From contig JAFTQM010000098.1 in assembly GCA_017462755.1 (NCBI GenBank), positions 1-64,000 of the forward strand: a stretch of DNA of 64,000 bases. The letters are read 5' to 3'. The notes below the pieces were generated by a model. The model was not told where the DNA came from. It made no database searches and saw only the letters and a program-made list of their open reading frames with translations. Below, piece after piece: positions 46,368 through 55,105 of the stretch. Positions within the stretch are counted from its first letter, which is position 1. Each line of letters starts with the position of its first letter. Both the position numbers and the translations under genes were made by a program. The stretch is from Lachnospiraceae bacterium (lineage in GTDB: Bacteria; Bacillota; Clostridia; Lachnospirales; Lachnospiraceae).

Positions 46368-47045
46368 ATGGTTGAAAAAGTACTTACCGTTGGGGCAAAA
46401 ATAGAATTAAGGCGATATCACGGCGCGGCAGAGAAGGCTCCGATGTATATCAGGACCTATGTCAGCCAGCTGTTGGACATTAAGGACAAGTCGCGGGTTA
46501 GTGTTGCGATGCCGACAGAGGGCGGAAAGCTGATGCTGTTAGAGGTAGGCGAGCGGTACGAGGTGTTTTTTTATACCAAACAGGGATTGTATTACTGTAT
46601 TGCAAAGGTAGAAGCCAGATATCGTTCCGGACAGCTGGTTTTAGCAGAGCTGGCGTTCCAAACGGCATTGGAAAAATATCAGCGAAGACAATTCTTCCGA
46701 TTGAACTGTATTTTGGATATGGTTTACTGGACCGTGGATCAGCCGGCGCTTATCCGGGATGGTGTTATCATTGACATCAGTGGCGGCGGAGCGAGATTCA
46801 ACAGCCGGGAATCCTATGAGCCGGAGACCAGAATGAAGCTGCAGTTAAAGCTGCCGTTAACCAAGATAAAGCCGGGAGAAGAGATTTTTGCAAAAGTAAT
46901 TTCCTGTGATTTATTACCGAATAAGGAAAAGATGTATGAGGTTCGCGTGGAGTTCTTGGAAATGACGAGTGCGGTGCAGGAAGCCATCGTCAAATTCGTT
47001 TTTGAAGAGGAACGAAAACGCAGAAGAAGGGATAATGGAGGTTGA
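46368..47045 (+). CDS. PilZ-domain c-di-GMP receptor of the YcgR/YpfA type
   Basis: A 225-residue protein with an N-terminal YcgR-N-like domain and a C-terminal PilZ domain. The c-di-GMP signature is intact: RRQFFRL (RxxxR) near residue 106 and DISGGGARF (D/NxSxxG) near 139. Such proteins act as flagellar brakes by touching MotA or FliG when c-di-GMP is high. It sits between flhG and cheB and overlaps the cheB region, so it is made with the motor. Confidence 0.92.
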   Translation: MVEKVLTVGAKIELRRYHGAAEKAPMYIRTYVSQLLDIKDKSRVSVAMPTEGGKLMLLEVGERYEVFFYTKQGLYYCIAKVEARYRSGQLVLAELAFQTALEKYQRRQFFRLNCILDMVYWTVDQPALIRDGVIIDISGGGARFNSRESYEPETRMKLQLKLPLTKIKPGEEIFAKVISCDLLPNKEKMYEVRVEFLEMTSAVQEAIVKFVFEEERKRRRRDNGG

Positions 47046-47047
47046 GC

Positions 47048-48181
47048 ATGGAGGGAAAGAAAAATATTTTAGTAGTTGATGACTCTGCACTCATGAGAAG
47101 GCTTATATCTGATATAATAACAGCAGATGGGAGATTTCAAGTGGCAGACGTGGCGATGAACGGATTAGAAGCATTCGATTTTGTCACCCGGGACACGAAG
47201 AAATATGATGCCATCCTGCTCGATATCAATATGCCGAAAATGAATGGTATTCAATTTTTGGAGCAGTTGGAAAAAATGAAAATCAAGCAGAGAGTCATTA
47301 TCGTCAGCACCCTTGCAAAGGAGGGAGCGAAAGAGACGGTACGGTGTCTCGAGCTTGGAGCGTTTGATTTTGTAACCAAACCGGACAGCTTTGTAGAAGC
47401 GCGTAACGAATCGTTCCGCAAGATGATTCTGAAAACGCTTGGTGCGGCGACCGGGGTTGATATCGGCATTCCGGACACAACGAAGGCAACAGGAGCGAAG
47501 AAGGAGCTTACGAAACCGAGTCAGGTGGCAGCAAGAGCGCTGTACGAGATAACGGCGGCTCCGGTAAAGCGTAATCAGCACAATGAAGCGACCAATCGAG
47601 GAGCGAAGAAGCTGGTAGCGCTGGCGTGCTCCACCGGTGGTCCGAAAGCATTACAGTCAGTAATACCAAAGCTTCCGGCAAATCTGGATGCGGCAATTCT
47701 TTTGGTACAGCATATGCCGGCGGGATTTACCAAGTCCTTGGCAGAGCGTCTGAATGAACTGAGCGCCATCAAGGTAAAGGAAGCGAGCGATGGAGATGTC
47801 TTACAGAAGGGCACCGTATATATCGCACAGGGCGGTAGTCAGATGCGCCTGACTAAGAAGATGGGCGATTATGTGATTACCGAGACGGTAGAACCGGCAA
47901 GAAACGGTTTGAAGCCATGTGCAGATATTATGTACGAATCGTTGGTAGGTATGGATTTTGACGATATTACCTGTGTAGTGCTGACCGGAATGGGCGGAGA
48001 TGGTACACTTGGAATTAAACAGCTGAACGAAAAAAACAATATCTATGTCATTGCACAGAATGAAGCAACCTGTACCGTATACGGTATGCCAAAGGTAGTT
48101 GCAGAGGCGGGATTGGTAGATGAAGTAGTTCCGCTTGAGGCAGTGGCAGAGGCAATCATTAAGAATGTGGGGGTACATTAA
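47048..48181 (+). CDS. cheB: Chemotaxis protein-glutamate methylesterase CheB
   Basis: Receiver domain (Asp59 in LLDINMPKMNG) joined to a methylesterase domain with catalytic residues in ACSTGGPKALQ (Ser), VQHMPAGFT (His) and MGGDG (Asp). It demethylates or deamidates receptor glutamates during adaptation. ATG 47048 has GGAGG six nt upstream and lies at the end of the PilZ gene. A matching cheR is not present in this window. Confidence 0.96.
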   Translation: MEGKKNILVVDDSALMRRLISDIITADGRFQVADVAMNGLEAFDFVTRDTKKYDAILLDINMPKMNGIQFLEQLEKMKIKQRVIIVSTLAKEGAKETVRCLELGAFDFVTKPDSFVEARNESFRKMILKTLGAATGVDIGIPDTTKATGAKKELTKPSQVAARALYEITAAPVKRNQHNEATNRGAKKLVALACSTGGPKALQSVIPKLPANLDAAILLVQHMPAGFTKSLAERLNELSAIKVKEASDGDVLQKGTVYIAQGGSQMRLTKKMGDYVITETVEPARNGLKPCADIMYESLVGMDFDDITCVVLTGMGGDGTLGIKQLNEKNNIYVIAQNEATCTVYGMPKVVAEAGLVDEVVPLEAVAEAIIKNVGVH

Positions 48182-48182
48182 G

Positions 48183-50255
48183 ATGGATGTCAGCCAATAT
48201 TTATCGATTTTTATTGATGAAACAAGAGAACACCTTCAGAGTCTGAATGAACAGCTGCTGATTTTAGAGAAGGAGCCGGAGAATGCAGATACGGTCAATG
48301 AGATTTTCCGTGCGGCACATTCCCTCAAGGGTATGGCAGGTACGATGGGCTTCAAGAGAATGCAGCGTCTGACTCATGATATGGAGAATGTATTTTCCGA
48401 GATTCGTAACGGAAAGATGACAGTAAAGTCAGAGCTGGTCGATGTATTATTCCGCGGACTGGATGCATTGGAAAACTATTTGGACAGCATTATCAATACG
48501 CAGGATGAGGGAACCAACGACAATCAGGATATCATCGACGGCTTGCAGAAGATTATGCAGGATGGTCTTGGAGCAACAGCAGCTCCTGCACCGGCACCTA
48601 CAGAGGAAAAGCCTGCAGAGAAAGAAAAGAAGACAGAGCTTGCAGGCAAGAAGTTGAAGCTTGCAGAGCATGAGCTGAAGGCAGCGCTGAAGGCCAAAGA
48701 GCAGAAAGAGAATGTATTCAATATTACCGTGTACATACAGGAGTCCTGTATCTTAAAGGCAGCAAGAGCTTTTCTTGTGTTTAAGGCATTGGAGGATATC
48801 GGTGATATTATTAAGTCTGTACCGGAGGTACAGGATATTGAGGATGAAAAGTTCGATTTCGATTTTTCGATTATCCTTTTGACCACAGAGTCGCTTGAAA
48901 AAGTAAAAGCATTGATTAATAATGTTTCGGAAATTAAGGATGCGGTGATTACTCATGCAGAGCTTCCGGATGTTCCGGTAACGACCGAGTCTGCACCGAC
49001 GGGTGCCGCAGCTGCAGCAACTGCAACCGCATCGTCCGTAGAGGTACAGAAGAAGGATACGGCAAAGGCTACAACGAAGCAGGCTGCAAAGCCGGCAGTA
49101 AACCGTTCGGTACGTGTCGATATCGAAAAGCTGGATGACTTGATGAATCTGGTCAGCGAGCTGATTATCGCAAAGAATGGTTTGGTATCCATGAATGGTG
49201 CTGAGAGTGCGGCAAGTCAGAGCGGCGGCTTTAACGAGCAGATTGAATATCTGGAGCGTATTACCACCAATCTGCATCAGTCGGTAATGAAGGTACGAAT
49301 GGTGCCGATTGAAAGTGTAGTAAATCGTTTCCCACGTATGATTCGTGATTTGAGCAAGAAGTTAGGCAAGAAGATGGAACTGTACATGACCGGTGAGGAT
49401 ACCGAGCTTGATCGTACCGTAATCGATGAAATCGGTGATCCGCTGATGCACTTACTTCGTAATGCAGCAGACCATGGTTTGGAATCCAACGAGGAGCGTG
49501 TTCGTTTAGGTAAGCCGGAGACCGGTTCGATTTTCCTGGATGCATATCAGGAAGGTAACAACGTAGTTATTGAGGTAAGAGATGACGGTAGCGGTATCAA
49601 TGTAGAGAAGGTAAAGCAGAAGGCACTGAACCGCGGTACGATTACACCGGAGCAGGCAGAGGTTATGACCGACAAGGAAATCATCGACCTGTTGTTCCGT
49701 CCAAGCTTCTCTACGGCGGAGCAGATTTCGGATGTATCCGGACGAGGCGTTGGACTTGATGTAGTAAAGACAAAGATTGAAGCACTTGGCGGTAGCATCG
49801 AGACAAGAACAGCACTTGGTGAGGGCAGCAACTTTATCATCCGTCTGCCGTTGACACTTGCAATTATTCAGGCACTGATGGTAGAGCTTGGAAATGAGAA
49901 GTATGCGATTCCGCTCGGAAGCATTGATATCATTGAGGATGTTCCGGTTGAGGAAATCAAGTATGTAGGTAACAAGGAAGTAATCAATCTGCGTGGTACG
50001 GTTATTCCGTTGATTCGTCTCTACAAGGTACTGGATGTAGAAAGCAGCAACGAAGAACCGGAGAGCCTGACTGTTGTTATCGTAAAGAAGGGTGACAAGT
50101 CTGCCGGTCTGATTGTAGACAATCTGATCGGACAGCTGGAAATCGTTATTAAGTCCATCGGTAAATATATCAATAACAGTAAGATGATTAGTGGCGCAAC
50201 CATTTTAGGTGATGGTGAAATTGCTCTGATTCTTGATGTTAATGCATTAGTATAG
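48183..50255 (+). CDS. cheA: Chemotaxis histidine kinase CheA
   Basis: A 690-residue kinase. P1 HPt domain with phospho-accepting His46 (AAHSLKGMAG), P2 CheY-binding region (about 180-255), flexible Ala/Thr/Lys linkers, P3 dimerisation (LDDLMNLVSELIIAKNGL in part), P4 ATPase (LLRNAADHGLE, VRDDGSGI, GRGVGLDVV) and P5 CheW-like domain (about 550-690). ATG 48183 directly follows the cheB stop with GGGGG upstream. Confidence 0.97.
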   Translation: MDVSQYLSIFIDETREHLQSLNEQLLILEKEPENADTVNEIFRAAHSLKGMAGTMGFKRMQRLTHDMENVFSEIRNGKMTVKSELVDVLFRGLDALENYLDSIINTQDEGTNDNQDIIDGLQKIMQDGLGATAAPAPAPTEEKPAEKEKKTELAGKKLKLAEHELKAALKAKEQKENVFNITVYIQESCILKAARAFLVFKALEDIGDIIKSVPEVQDIEDEKFDFDFSIILLTTESLEKVKALINNVSEIKDAVITHAELPDVPVTTESAPTGAAAAATATASSVEVQKKDTAKATTKQAAKPAVNRSVRVDIEKLDDLMNLVSELIIAKNGLVSMNGAESAASQSGGFNEQIEYLERITTNLHQSVMKVRMVPIESVVNRFPRMIRDLSKKLGKKMELYMTGEDTELDRTVIDEIGDPLMHLLRNAADHGLESNEERVRLGKPETGSIFLDAYQEGNNVVIEVRDDGSGINVEKVKQKALNRGTITPEQAEVMTDKEIIDLLFRPSFSTAEQISDVSGRGVGLDVVKTKIEALGGSIETRTALGEGSNFIIRLPLTLAIIQALMVELGNEKYAIPLGSIDIIEDVPVEEIKYVGNKEVINLRGTVIPLIRLYKVLDVESSNEEPESLTVVIVKKGDKSAGLIVDNLIGQLEIVIKSIGKYINNSKMISGATILGDGEIALILDVNALV

Positions 50256-50268
50256 GGAGGGCTTAAGC

Positions 50269-50730
50269 ATGGAAGAGAACAAGAGAGAACAGGTTGAAGC
50301 AAAGCAGTATATTGTAGTAAAGTTAGGAAATGAGCAGTACGGTATTGATATCCAGTATGTAGACAATATCGTAAGAATGCAGAGAATCACCAGAGTTCCG
50401 AAGGCACAGTCTTATTTTAACGGTGTAATCAATATCCGTGGTGAAATCATTCCGGTAATGAGTCTCCGTATGAAATTCGGTTTGGAGCCGGACGAGTTCA
50501 AGAATGCGACAAGAATTTTGATTATCAAGATTGAGCCGCAGGCTGCGATTGGTATGATTGTGGATGAAGTAAAGGAAGTAATTACTTTAGGCGATGAGAG
50601 TATTGACCGCATCATAGATACCAACGATGAGAAGAACGCTTATCTCATGGGTGTAGGTAAGTTGACAGACAGCTTAGTATCTCTGCTGAATGTTCCGGCA
50701 GTTGTAGTCGAAAAAGAAAGTGCAGTGTAA
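50269..50730 (+). CDS. cheW: Chemotaxis coupling protein CheW
   Basis: A 153-residue SH3-like adapter between receptors and CheA, with YIVVKLGNEQYGIDIQYVDN in part, GVINIRGEIIPVMSLR and a C-terminal DEVKEVITL region. GGAGGG lies upstream of the ATG. A strong hairpin separates it from cheC. Confidence 0.96.
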   Translation: MEENKREQVEAKQYIVVKLGNEQYGIDIQYVDNIVRMQRITRVPKAQSYFNGVINIRGEIIPVMSLRMKFGLEPDEFKNATRILIIKIEPQAAIGMIVDEVKEVITLGDESIDRIIDTNDEKNAYLMGVGKLTDSLVSLLNVPAVVVEKESAV

Positions 50731-50738
50731 GCTTACAC

Positions 50739-50767
50739 AGGGTTGTTACACAAGATGTAACAACCCT
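50739..50767 (+). other. Perfect 12-bp hairpin between cheW and cheC
   Basis: AGGGTTGTTACA (50739-50750) pairs with TGTAACAACCCT (50756-50767), with a five-nt loop. The tail TGTTAGG is too T-poor for a classical terminator. It ends 27 nt before the cheC start. Confidence 0.6.
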
Positions 50768-50793
50768 TGTTAGGCGTTGAAAGGATGTTTGTT

Positions 50794-51417
50794 ATGGCAG
50801 AGGTAAAGCTCGAACAAATGGACAATATGCAGTTTGATGTCCTGAGAGAGATTGGAAATATTGGTGCAGGAAATGCTACGACTGCGCTTTCCCAGATGAT
50901 TAATGCGAAGGTAGATATGAAGGTACCGAAGGTAGATTTGCTGGAGTTTAAGGAGCTGGGAGACCTGATTGGCGGAGCAGAAAACATTGTAGTAGGTATT
51001 TTGCTGACGTTAGAAGAGGACATAGACGGTATGATGATGTTCCTGATGGAAAAAGGTGCCGCCAGAAGTATGGTACGGGTAATGATGGGAGCCTATGCCT
51101 CCGAGGATGAAAGTGCAGATTTTTCGGAGATGGAGCTGTCGGCATTACAGGAAATCGGTAATATCATTACCGGAGCATATCTTTCTTCCTTGTCAACCCT
51201 GACCAATATGACGATTGTTGCCAGTATACCATATATGGCAATTGATATGGCGGGGGCTATTTTGAGCGTTCCGGCAATTGAATTCGGAAAAATCAGTGAT
51301 AAGGCATTGCTGATAGAAACGGAGTTTGGAGATGCAACTGAGGTGGTAAACGGATATTTTATTCTGATTCCGACGTTGGACTCCTATAGTAGTATTCTTA
51401 CTTCACTGGGATTATAG
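50794..51417 (+). CDS. cheC: CheY-P phosphatase CheC
   Basis: A 207-residue CheC with two pseudo-symmetric active sites of the ExxN type: REIGNIGAGNATTAL and QEIGNIITGAYLSSL, each followed about 22 residues later by Pro. It dephosphorylates CheY-P and works with CheD. ATG 50794 has AAAGG nine nt upstream; ATG 50785 abuts the SD. Confidence 0.94.
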   Translation: MAEVKLEQMDNMQFDVLREIGNIGAGNATTALSQMINAKVDMKVPKVDLLEFKELGDLIGGAENIVVGILLTLEEDIDGMMMFLMEKGAARSMVRVMMGAYASEDESADFSEMELSALQEIGNIITGAYLSSLSTLTNMTIVASIPYMAIDMAGAILSVPAIEFGKISDKALLIETEFGDATEVVNGYFILIPTLDSYSSILTSLGL

Positions 51418-51425
51418 GAGCGCTT

Positions 51426-51911
51426 ATGGGAACGATGGTAAAAGTAGGTATGGCAGACTTAAATGTATGTCTGCCGCCGGATGCGATTACGACCCTGGGA
51501 CTTGGTTCCTGTGTCGGAGTAGTGCTGTATGACCCGACGCATAAAATATCAGGCATGGTTCATGTAATGCTTCCGGACAGTACAAAAATACGAAATAATG
51601 AGAATGTAGCAAAATTTGCAGATACCGGAATCGAAGAGTTACTTCGTAAGATTCTGGCGTTAGGAGCATCCCGCTCGGCATTGGTTTCCAAGATTGCAGG
51701 CGGGGCGCAGATGTTCGCATTTCGAACAGACAATGAAATGCTGAAGGTTGGCAGCCGCAATGTGGATGCAGTAAAAGCAAAGCTGGCGGAATTAAAGATT
51801 CCGGTGCTGGCAGAGGATACCGGTCTGAATTACGGACGTACCATTGAATTTTATCCGGATACCGGTAATTTACTGATAAAGTCCGTAGGCAAGCCGACAA
51901 AAACAATATAG
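51426..51911 (+). CDS. cheD: Chemoreceptor glutamine deamidase CheD
   Basis: A 161-residue deamidase with the catalytic Cys in LGSCVGVVLYD and His in GMVHVMLPD. It converts receptor glutamines to glutamates and also activates CheC. It starts eight nt after cheC, so CheC and CheD are co-expressed partners. AGGAG lies before the ATG. Confidence 0.95.
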   Translation: MGTMVKVGMADLNVCLPPDAITTLGLGSCVGVVLYDPTHKISGMVHVMLPDSTKIRNNENVAKFADTGIEELLRKILALGASRSALVSKIAGGAQMFAFRTDNEMLKVGSRNVDAVKAKLAELKIPVLAEDTGLNYGRTIEFYPDTGNLLIKSVGKPTKTI

Positions 51912-51925
51912 GGGATATTGATTGA

Positions 51926-52249
51926 ATGAAAAAGGATCACAACATATCAGCATTGATTACGCTGCTGGCAGGAGCCATTGCAGTATTGTGCTGTTTAATC
52001 AATAAGACACCGCTTTTGGATACGTTGAAGTGTTTGGTGATTGTATTAATACTGTTTTTAATCATCGGTCGAATCGCAGAGCGAGTGATTCAGCGGATTA
52101 CGCAGGCGGCAGAGGAAGCGGCGGCAGAAGCAGAAGAAGCAGCCAGAGCCGCAGCCGAGGCAGCGGCAGCTGCGGAAGCAGAAGCAGAGAGTTCGGAAAC
52201 GGACGAAGAAAAGGAAGAGGACGCAGAGAATACCAAAGCACAGAAATAA
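51926..52249 (+). CDS. Small membrane protein with Ala/Glu-rich tail, unknown function
   Basis: I do not recognise a family. The 107 residues contain two hydrophobic segments (about 8-25 and 32-48), then a basic turn (RIAERVIQRI), then an uninterrupted Ala/Glu-rich helix (about 56-90) and an acidic tail ending KAQK. It lies between cheD and sigD, spaced 14 nt from cheD, so it is expressed with the chemotaxis genes. The codon pattern matches its neighbours. The B. subtilis operon has no gene here; Lachnospiraceae may have a lineage-specific one. Confidence 0.75.
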   Translation: MKKDHNISALITLLAGAIAVLCCLINKTPLLDTLKCLVIVLILFLIIGRIAERVIQRITQAAEEAAAEAEEAARAAAEAAAAAEAEAESSETDEEKEEDAENTKAQK

Positions 52250-52294
52250 ACTGGGGCGAAGAGGTTCTTTTGTGAATAAGGAGTGAAGTGTAGT

Positions 52295-53056
52295 ATGGGG
52301 ACAGATGCAAAACAGAAGCTGTGGGAGGAATACAGCAAAAAAGCAACACCGCAGCTGCGGGAACAGCTCATATTGGAATATGCCGGGTTGGTCAAAATCG
52401 TAGCGGGCAGATTGAGCATGTATCTGGGTAATAATGTGGAATATGATGACCTTGTCGGATATGGTACCTTTGGTTTGATTGATGCCATAGACAAATTTGA
52501 TTATGACAAGGGAGTAAAATTCGAAACCTATGCTTCGCTTCGTATCAGAGGAGCAGTGCTGGATCAGATACGAAAAATGGACTGGCTTCCGCGAACGCTC
52601 AGACAAAAGCAGAAAAAGCTGGATGCGGCCTATCAGAAAATTGAGGTAGAATCCGGCAGAATCGCAACCGATGAAGAAATTGCTCAGGAGCTGGAGATTT
52701 CCGTAGAAGAGCTGGAGAGCTGGCAGGTACAGACGCAGGTAGGAAATCTGGTTTCCCTGGATGAGTATATGGATCAGGGTGAGGGTCGTTTGGAGAACGA
52801 AGTGAGTGAGGATTACGTTCAACCGGAACGCATCGTAGAGCAACAGGAATTAAAAGAAATTCTTGCAAAAACACTGAAGGATTTAACGGAGAAGGAACAG
52901 AAGGTAATTTACTTGTATTATTACGAGGAATTAACGCTAAAAGAAATCAGCGCAATTTTGGAAGTATCAGAATCCAGAGTTTCGCAGTTGCATACCAAAG
53001 CTTTACAAAAAATGCGATTAAAATTAGGCGGAAATATGGAGTTATTTCTAGGGTAG
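52295..53056 (+). CDS. sigD: RNA polymerase sigma factor for flagellar genes (SigD/FliA/WhiG)
   Basis: A 253-residue sigma-28 type factor. Region 2: LVGYGTFGLIDAIDKFDYDKG in part, VKFETYASLRIRGAVLDQIR in part. Region 3: WLPRTLRQKQKKL. Region 4: LTLKEISAILEVSESRVSQLH in part. It should drive late genes such as flagellin outside this window. ATG 52295 has AAGGAG about 11 nt upstream. It lies near the end of the operon as in B. subtilis, where distance from the promoter limits SigD level. Confidence 0.95.
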   Translation: MGTDAKQKLWEEYSKKATPQLREQLILEYAGLVKIVAGRLSMYLGNNVEYDDLVGYGTFGLIDAIDKFDYDKGVKFETYASLRIRGAVLDQIRKMDWLPRTLRQKQKKLDAAYQKIEVESGRIATDEEIAQELEISVEELESWQVQTQVGNLVSLDEYMDQGEGRLENEVSEDYVQPERIVEQQELKEILAKTLKDLTEKEQKVIYLYYYEELTLKEISAILEVSESRVSQLHTKALQKMRLKLGGNMELFLG

Positions 53057-53080
53057 CCGCAAAAAGAACGGAGGGTTTAT

Positions 53081-54682
53081 TTGGGAAATAGAAATGCTTA
53101 TTTTCAATTAGAGAACTGCGCGGATGGCATGTATCTGTTGCTTTATCCGGGAACAGACAGTACGCTGTTAAGCTACAGCGAAATCGACGACTATCTGCAG
53201 AAGGCGCGTATTGAATACGACAAGATAGAAGTCATGAAGGCATTAAATGTATTTAAAGAGTATAAGCGAATTCGCTTAAACAGTACACCGCAGTCGATGC
53301 CGGAAAAGGAACGGTTGATTGTAACCGTTTCGCCGGACCATCGAACCGCAGTGGGACGTTTTTATCCGGCGGCTGCAGGCGGCGAAAAGCTGACGCAGGA
53401 CGATATCATTTCCGATATGGTTCATGCCGGAGTTAAGTATGGAGTAATTCAGGAATCGATTGACAGCTTTTTGGAAAACCGTCAGTATTGTACGGATTAT
53501 CCGCTTGCAAAGGCAATGCTTCCGGTGGAAGGCAGCAATGCGGTAATCACATATCACTTCAATACCGACCCGTCGAGAAAGCCGAAGCTGAATGAGGATG
53601 GTACGGTAGACTTCCATCAGATTGAGAGCATTAGTGCGATTAAGGCGGATGATTGTCTGGCAACCTTGACACCGGCAGTGATGGGCAAGCCGGGTATCGA
53701 CGTTACGGGCAGAGTTATCGCACCGTTAAAGGTGCAGGTAAAGAACCTGCGTGCCGGACAGAATCAGTATCTTTCGGAGGATGGCTTGAAGCTTTACTCC
53801 AAGGTAAGCGGTCACGCGAGCTTGGTGGATGGTACGGTATTCGTATCCAATGTATATGAGGTAAAAGCAGATGTAGATACCTCGACCGGTGATATTGATT
53901 ACGACGGCAATGTTACGATTCATGGCAGTGTCATTACCGGATATACGGTGCATGCCAAGGGCGACATTATCGTAGAAGGCGTAGTAGAGGGAGCCGAGTT
54001 AGTCGCAGGCGGCGACATTATTTTGAAGCGTGGTATTCAGGGCATGAGCCGAGGCAGACTGATTGCAGCGGGTAATGTTGTATCAAAGTTTATCGAGAAT
54101 GCGGAAGTAAAAGCAGGCGGATATATCACCACCGAAGCAATTCTGCACAGTCGCGTAACTGCAACCGGTGAGATTGTCGTTAGTGGAAAGAAGGGCTTTA
54201 TTACCGGCGGAGAGATTCGCTCGGGTGCAAGTATTTCCGTAAAGACGGCAGGTTCGCCGATGGGTACGGCTACCCTGCTTGAAATCGGTCATGATCCGGG
54301 TCTGATGGAGGAGTATCACCGTCTGGACAAAGAGCTTCCGGAGATGGAAAAGGAACTGGAGAAGTGTGAACAGGTTCTGAATCTTCTGTTAAAGAGAATG
54401 AAGGCAGGAGAGACTCTGGATGCGGACAAGATGATTATGATGAAGAATGCCAAGAACTCCAGAGATGAGCTTCAGATAAAGATTCAGAAGACCTTGGAGC
54501 GCATCGAAGAATTGTCGGGAGATGCCACCTCTGAGGCGGCAGGCTGCCTTAGAATCGAGGGTATGATTTATCCGGGCTGTAAGGTAATTCTTTACAACAA
54601 CATATATCATGTACGTTCGGAATTAAAATATTGTCGTTTGGTTAAGAGCGGCGCAGATGTAAAGATGATTGAATATTTATAA
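53081..54682 (+). CDS. FapA (DUF342) family protein
   Basis: A 533-residue soluble protein with an N-terminal mixed domain, a central right-handed beta-helix seen as regular Gly/Val/Asp repeats (about 265-410, DVDTSTGDIDYDGNV, GDIIVEGVVEGAELVAGGDI in part) and a C-terminal coiled coil (about 425-485). This is the FapA/DUF342 family; in Vibrio vulnificus a FapA protein links glucose sensing to flagellar placement. Its role in Clostridia is unknown. The TTG start has GGAGGG five nt upstream, 25 nt after sigD. Confidence 0.85.
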   Translation: MGNRNAYFQLENCADGMYLLLYPGTDSTLLSYSEIDDYLQKARIEYDKIEVMKALNVFKEYKRIRLNSTPQSMPEKERLIVTVSPDHRTAVGRFYPAAAGGEKLTQDDIISDMVHAGVKYGVIQESIDSFLENRQYCTDYPLAKAMLPVEGSNAVITYHFNTDPSRKPKLNEDGTVDFHQIESISAIKADDCLATLTPAVMGKPGIDVTGRVIAPLKVQVKNLRAGQNQYLSEDGLKLYSKVSGHASLVDGTVFVSNVYEVKADVDTSTGDIDYDGNVTIHGSVITGYTVHAKGDIIVEGVVEGAELVAGGDIILKRGIQGMSRGRLIAAGNVVSKFIENAEVKAGGYITTEAILHSRVTATGEIVVSGKKGFITGGEIRSGASISVKTAGSPMGTATLLEIGHDPGLMEEYHRLDKELPEMEKELEKCEQVLNLLLKRMKAGETLDADKMIMMKNAKNSRDELQIKIQKTLERIEELSGDATSEAAGCLRIEGMIYPGCKVILYNNIYHVRSELKYCRLVKSGADVKMIEYL

Positions 54683-54687
54683 AAAGT

Positions 54688-54709
54688 AACCCGCGGTAAC
54701 TGCCGCGGG
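54688..54709 (+). other. Hairpin after fapA
   Basis: ACCCGCGG (54688-54695) pairs perfectly with CCGCGGGT (54702-54709), with a six-nt loop. The following CAGCTTTGATTT is T-rich but not a proper T tract, so it is at best a weak terminator or an mRNA-end stabiliser. Confidence 0.5.
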
Positions 54710-54739
54710 TCAGCTTTGATTTAGAAAGGAGGCGGCGAA

Positions 54740-55051
54740 ATGGCAATTACTCCGATTGAAGCAGCAGCGTTTCTGCCAAAGTCACAGGAAGTGTCGTTTC
54801 AACGACAGACAGAGGTACAGAAGCCGGTCAATGAACAGGTTGTGATGCAGACCGTGAAAACAGAGCGCGACAAGCAGAACAGCGAAAAAACATTGCAGCT
54901 GACCAAAACAGACCAGCAGGAATATCGCTATGACGGAAGCAGCGGCAACGGAAAAGGAATGCTGTACGAGCGCCGCTCCAAGCAGGGAAAAAAGAAGAAA
55001 GAGACGATACAGGGAGATACCGCAACACAGGGCTTTGATATGCGGATATAA
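54740..55051 (+). CDS. Small hydrophilic protein of the flagellar operon, unknown function
   Basis: A 103-residue protein without hydrophobic segments. The N-terminal ITPIEAAAFLPKSQEVSF is followed by a Gln/Thr/Lys-rich stretch, then YDGSSGNGKGMLYERRSKQ and a Lys run. AAAGGAGG lies about ten nt before the ATG, so it is well translated. I know no function. It lies between fapA and the SwrB-like gene and is probably co-transcribed with them. Confidence 0.75.
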   Translation: MAITPIEAAAFLPKSQEVSFQRQTEVQKPVNEQVVMQTVKTERDKQNSEKTLQLTKTDQQEYRYDGSSGNGKGMLYERRSKQGKKKKETIQGDTATQGFDMRI

Positions 55052-55105
55052 GAAAAACGTGCTTACGTCCCGTAGTTCGGGTTGCGGCAAGAATGGAGAG
55101 TTAAG

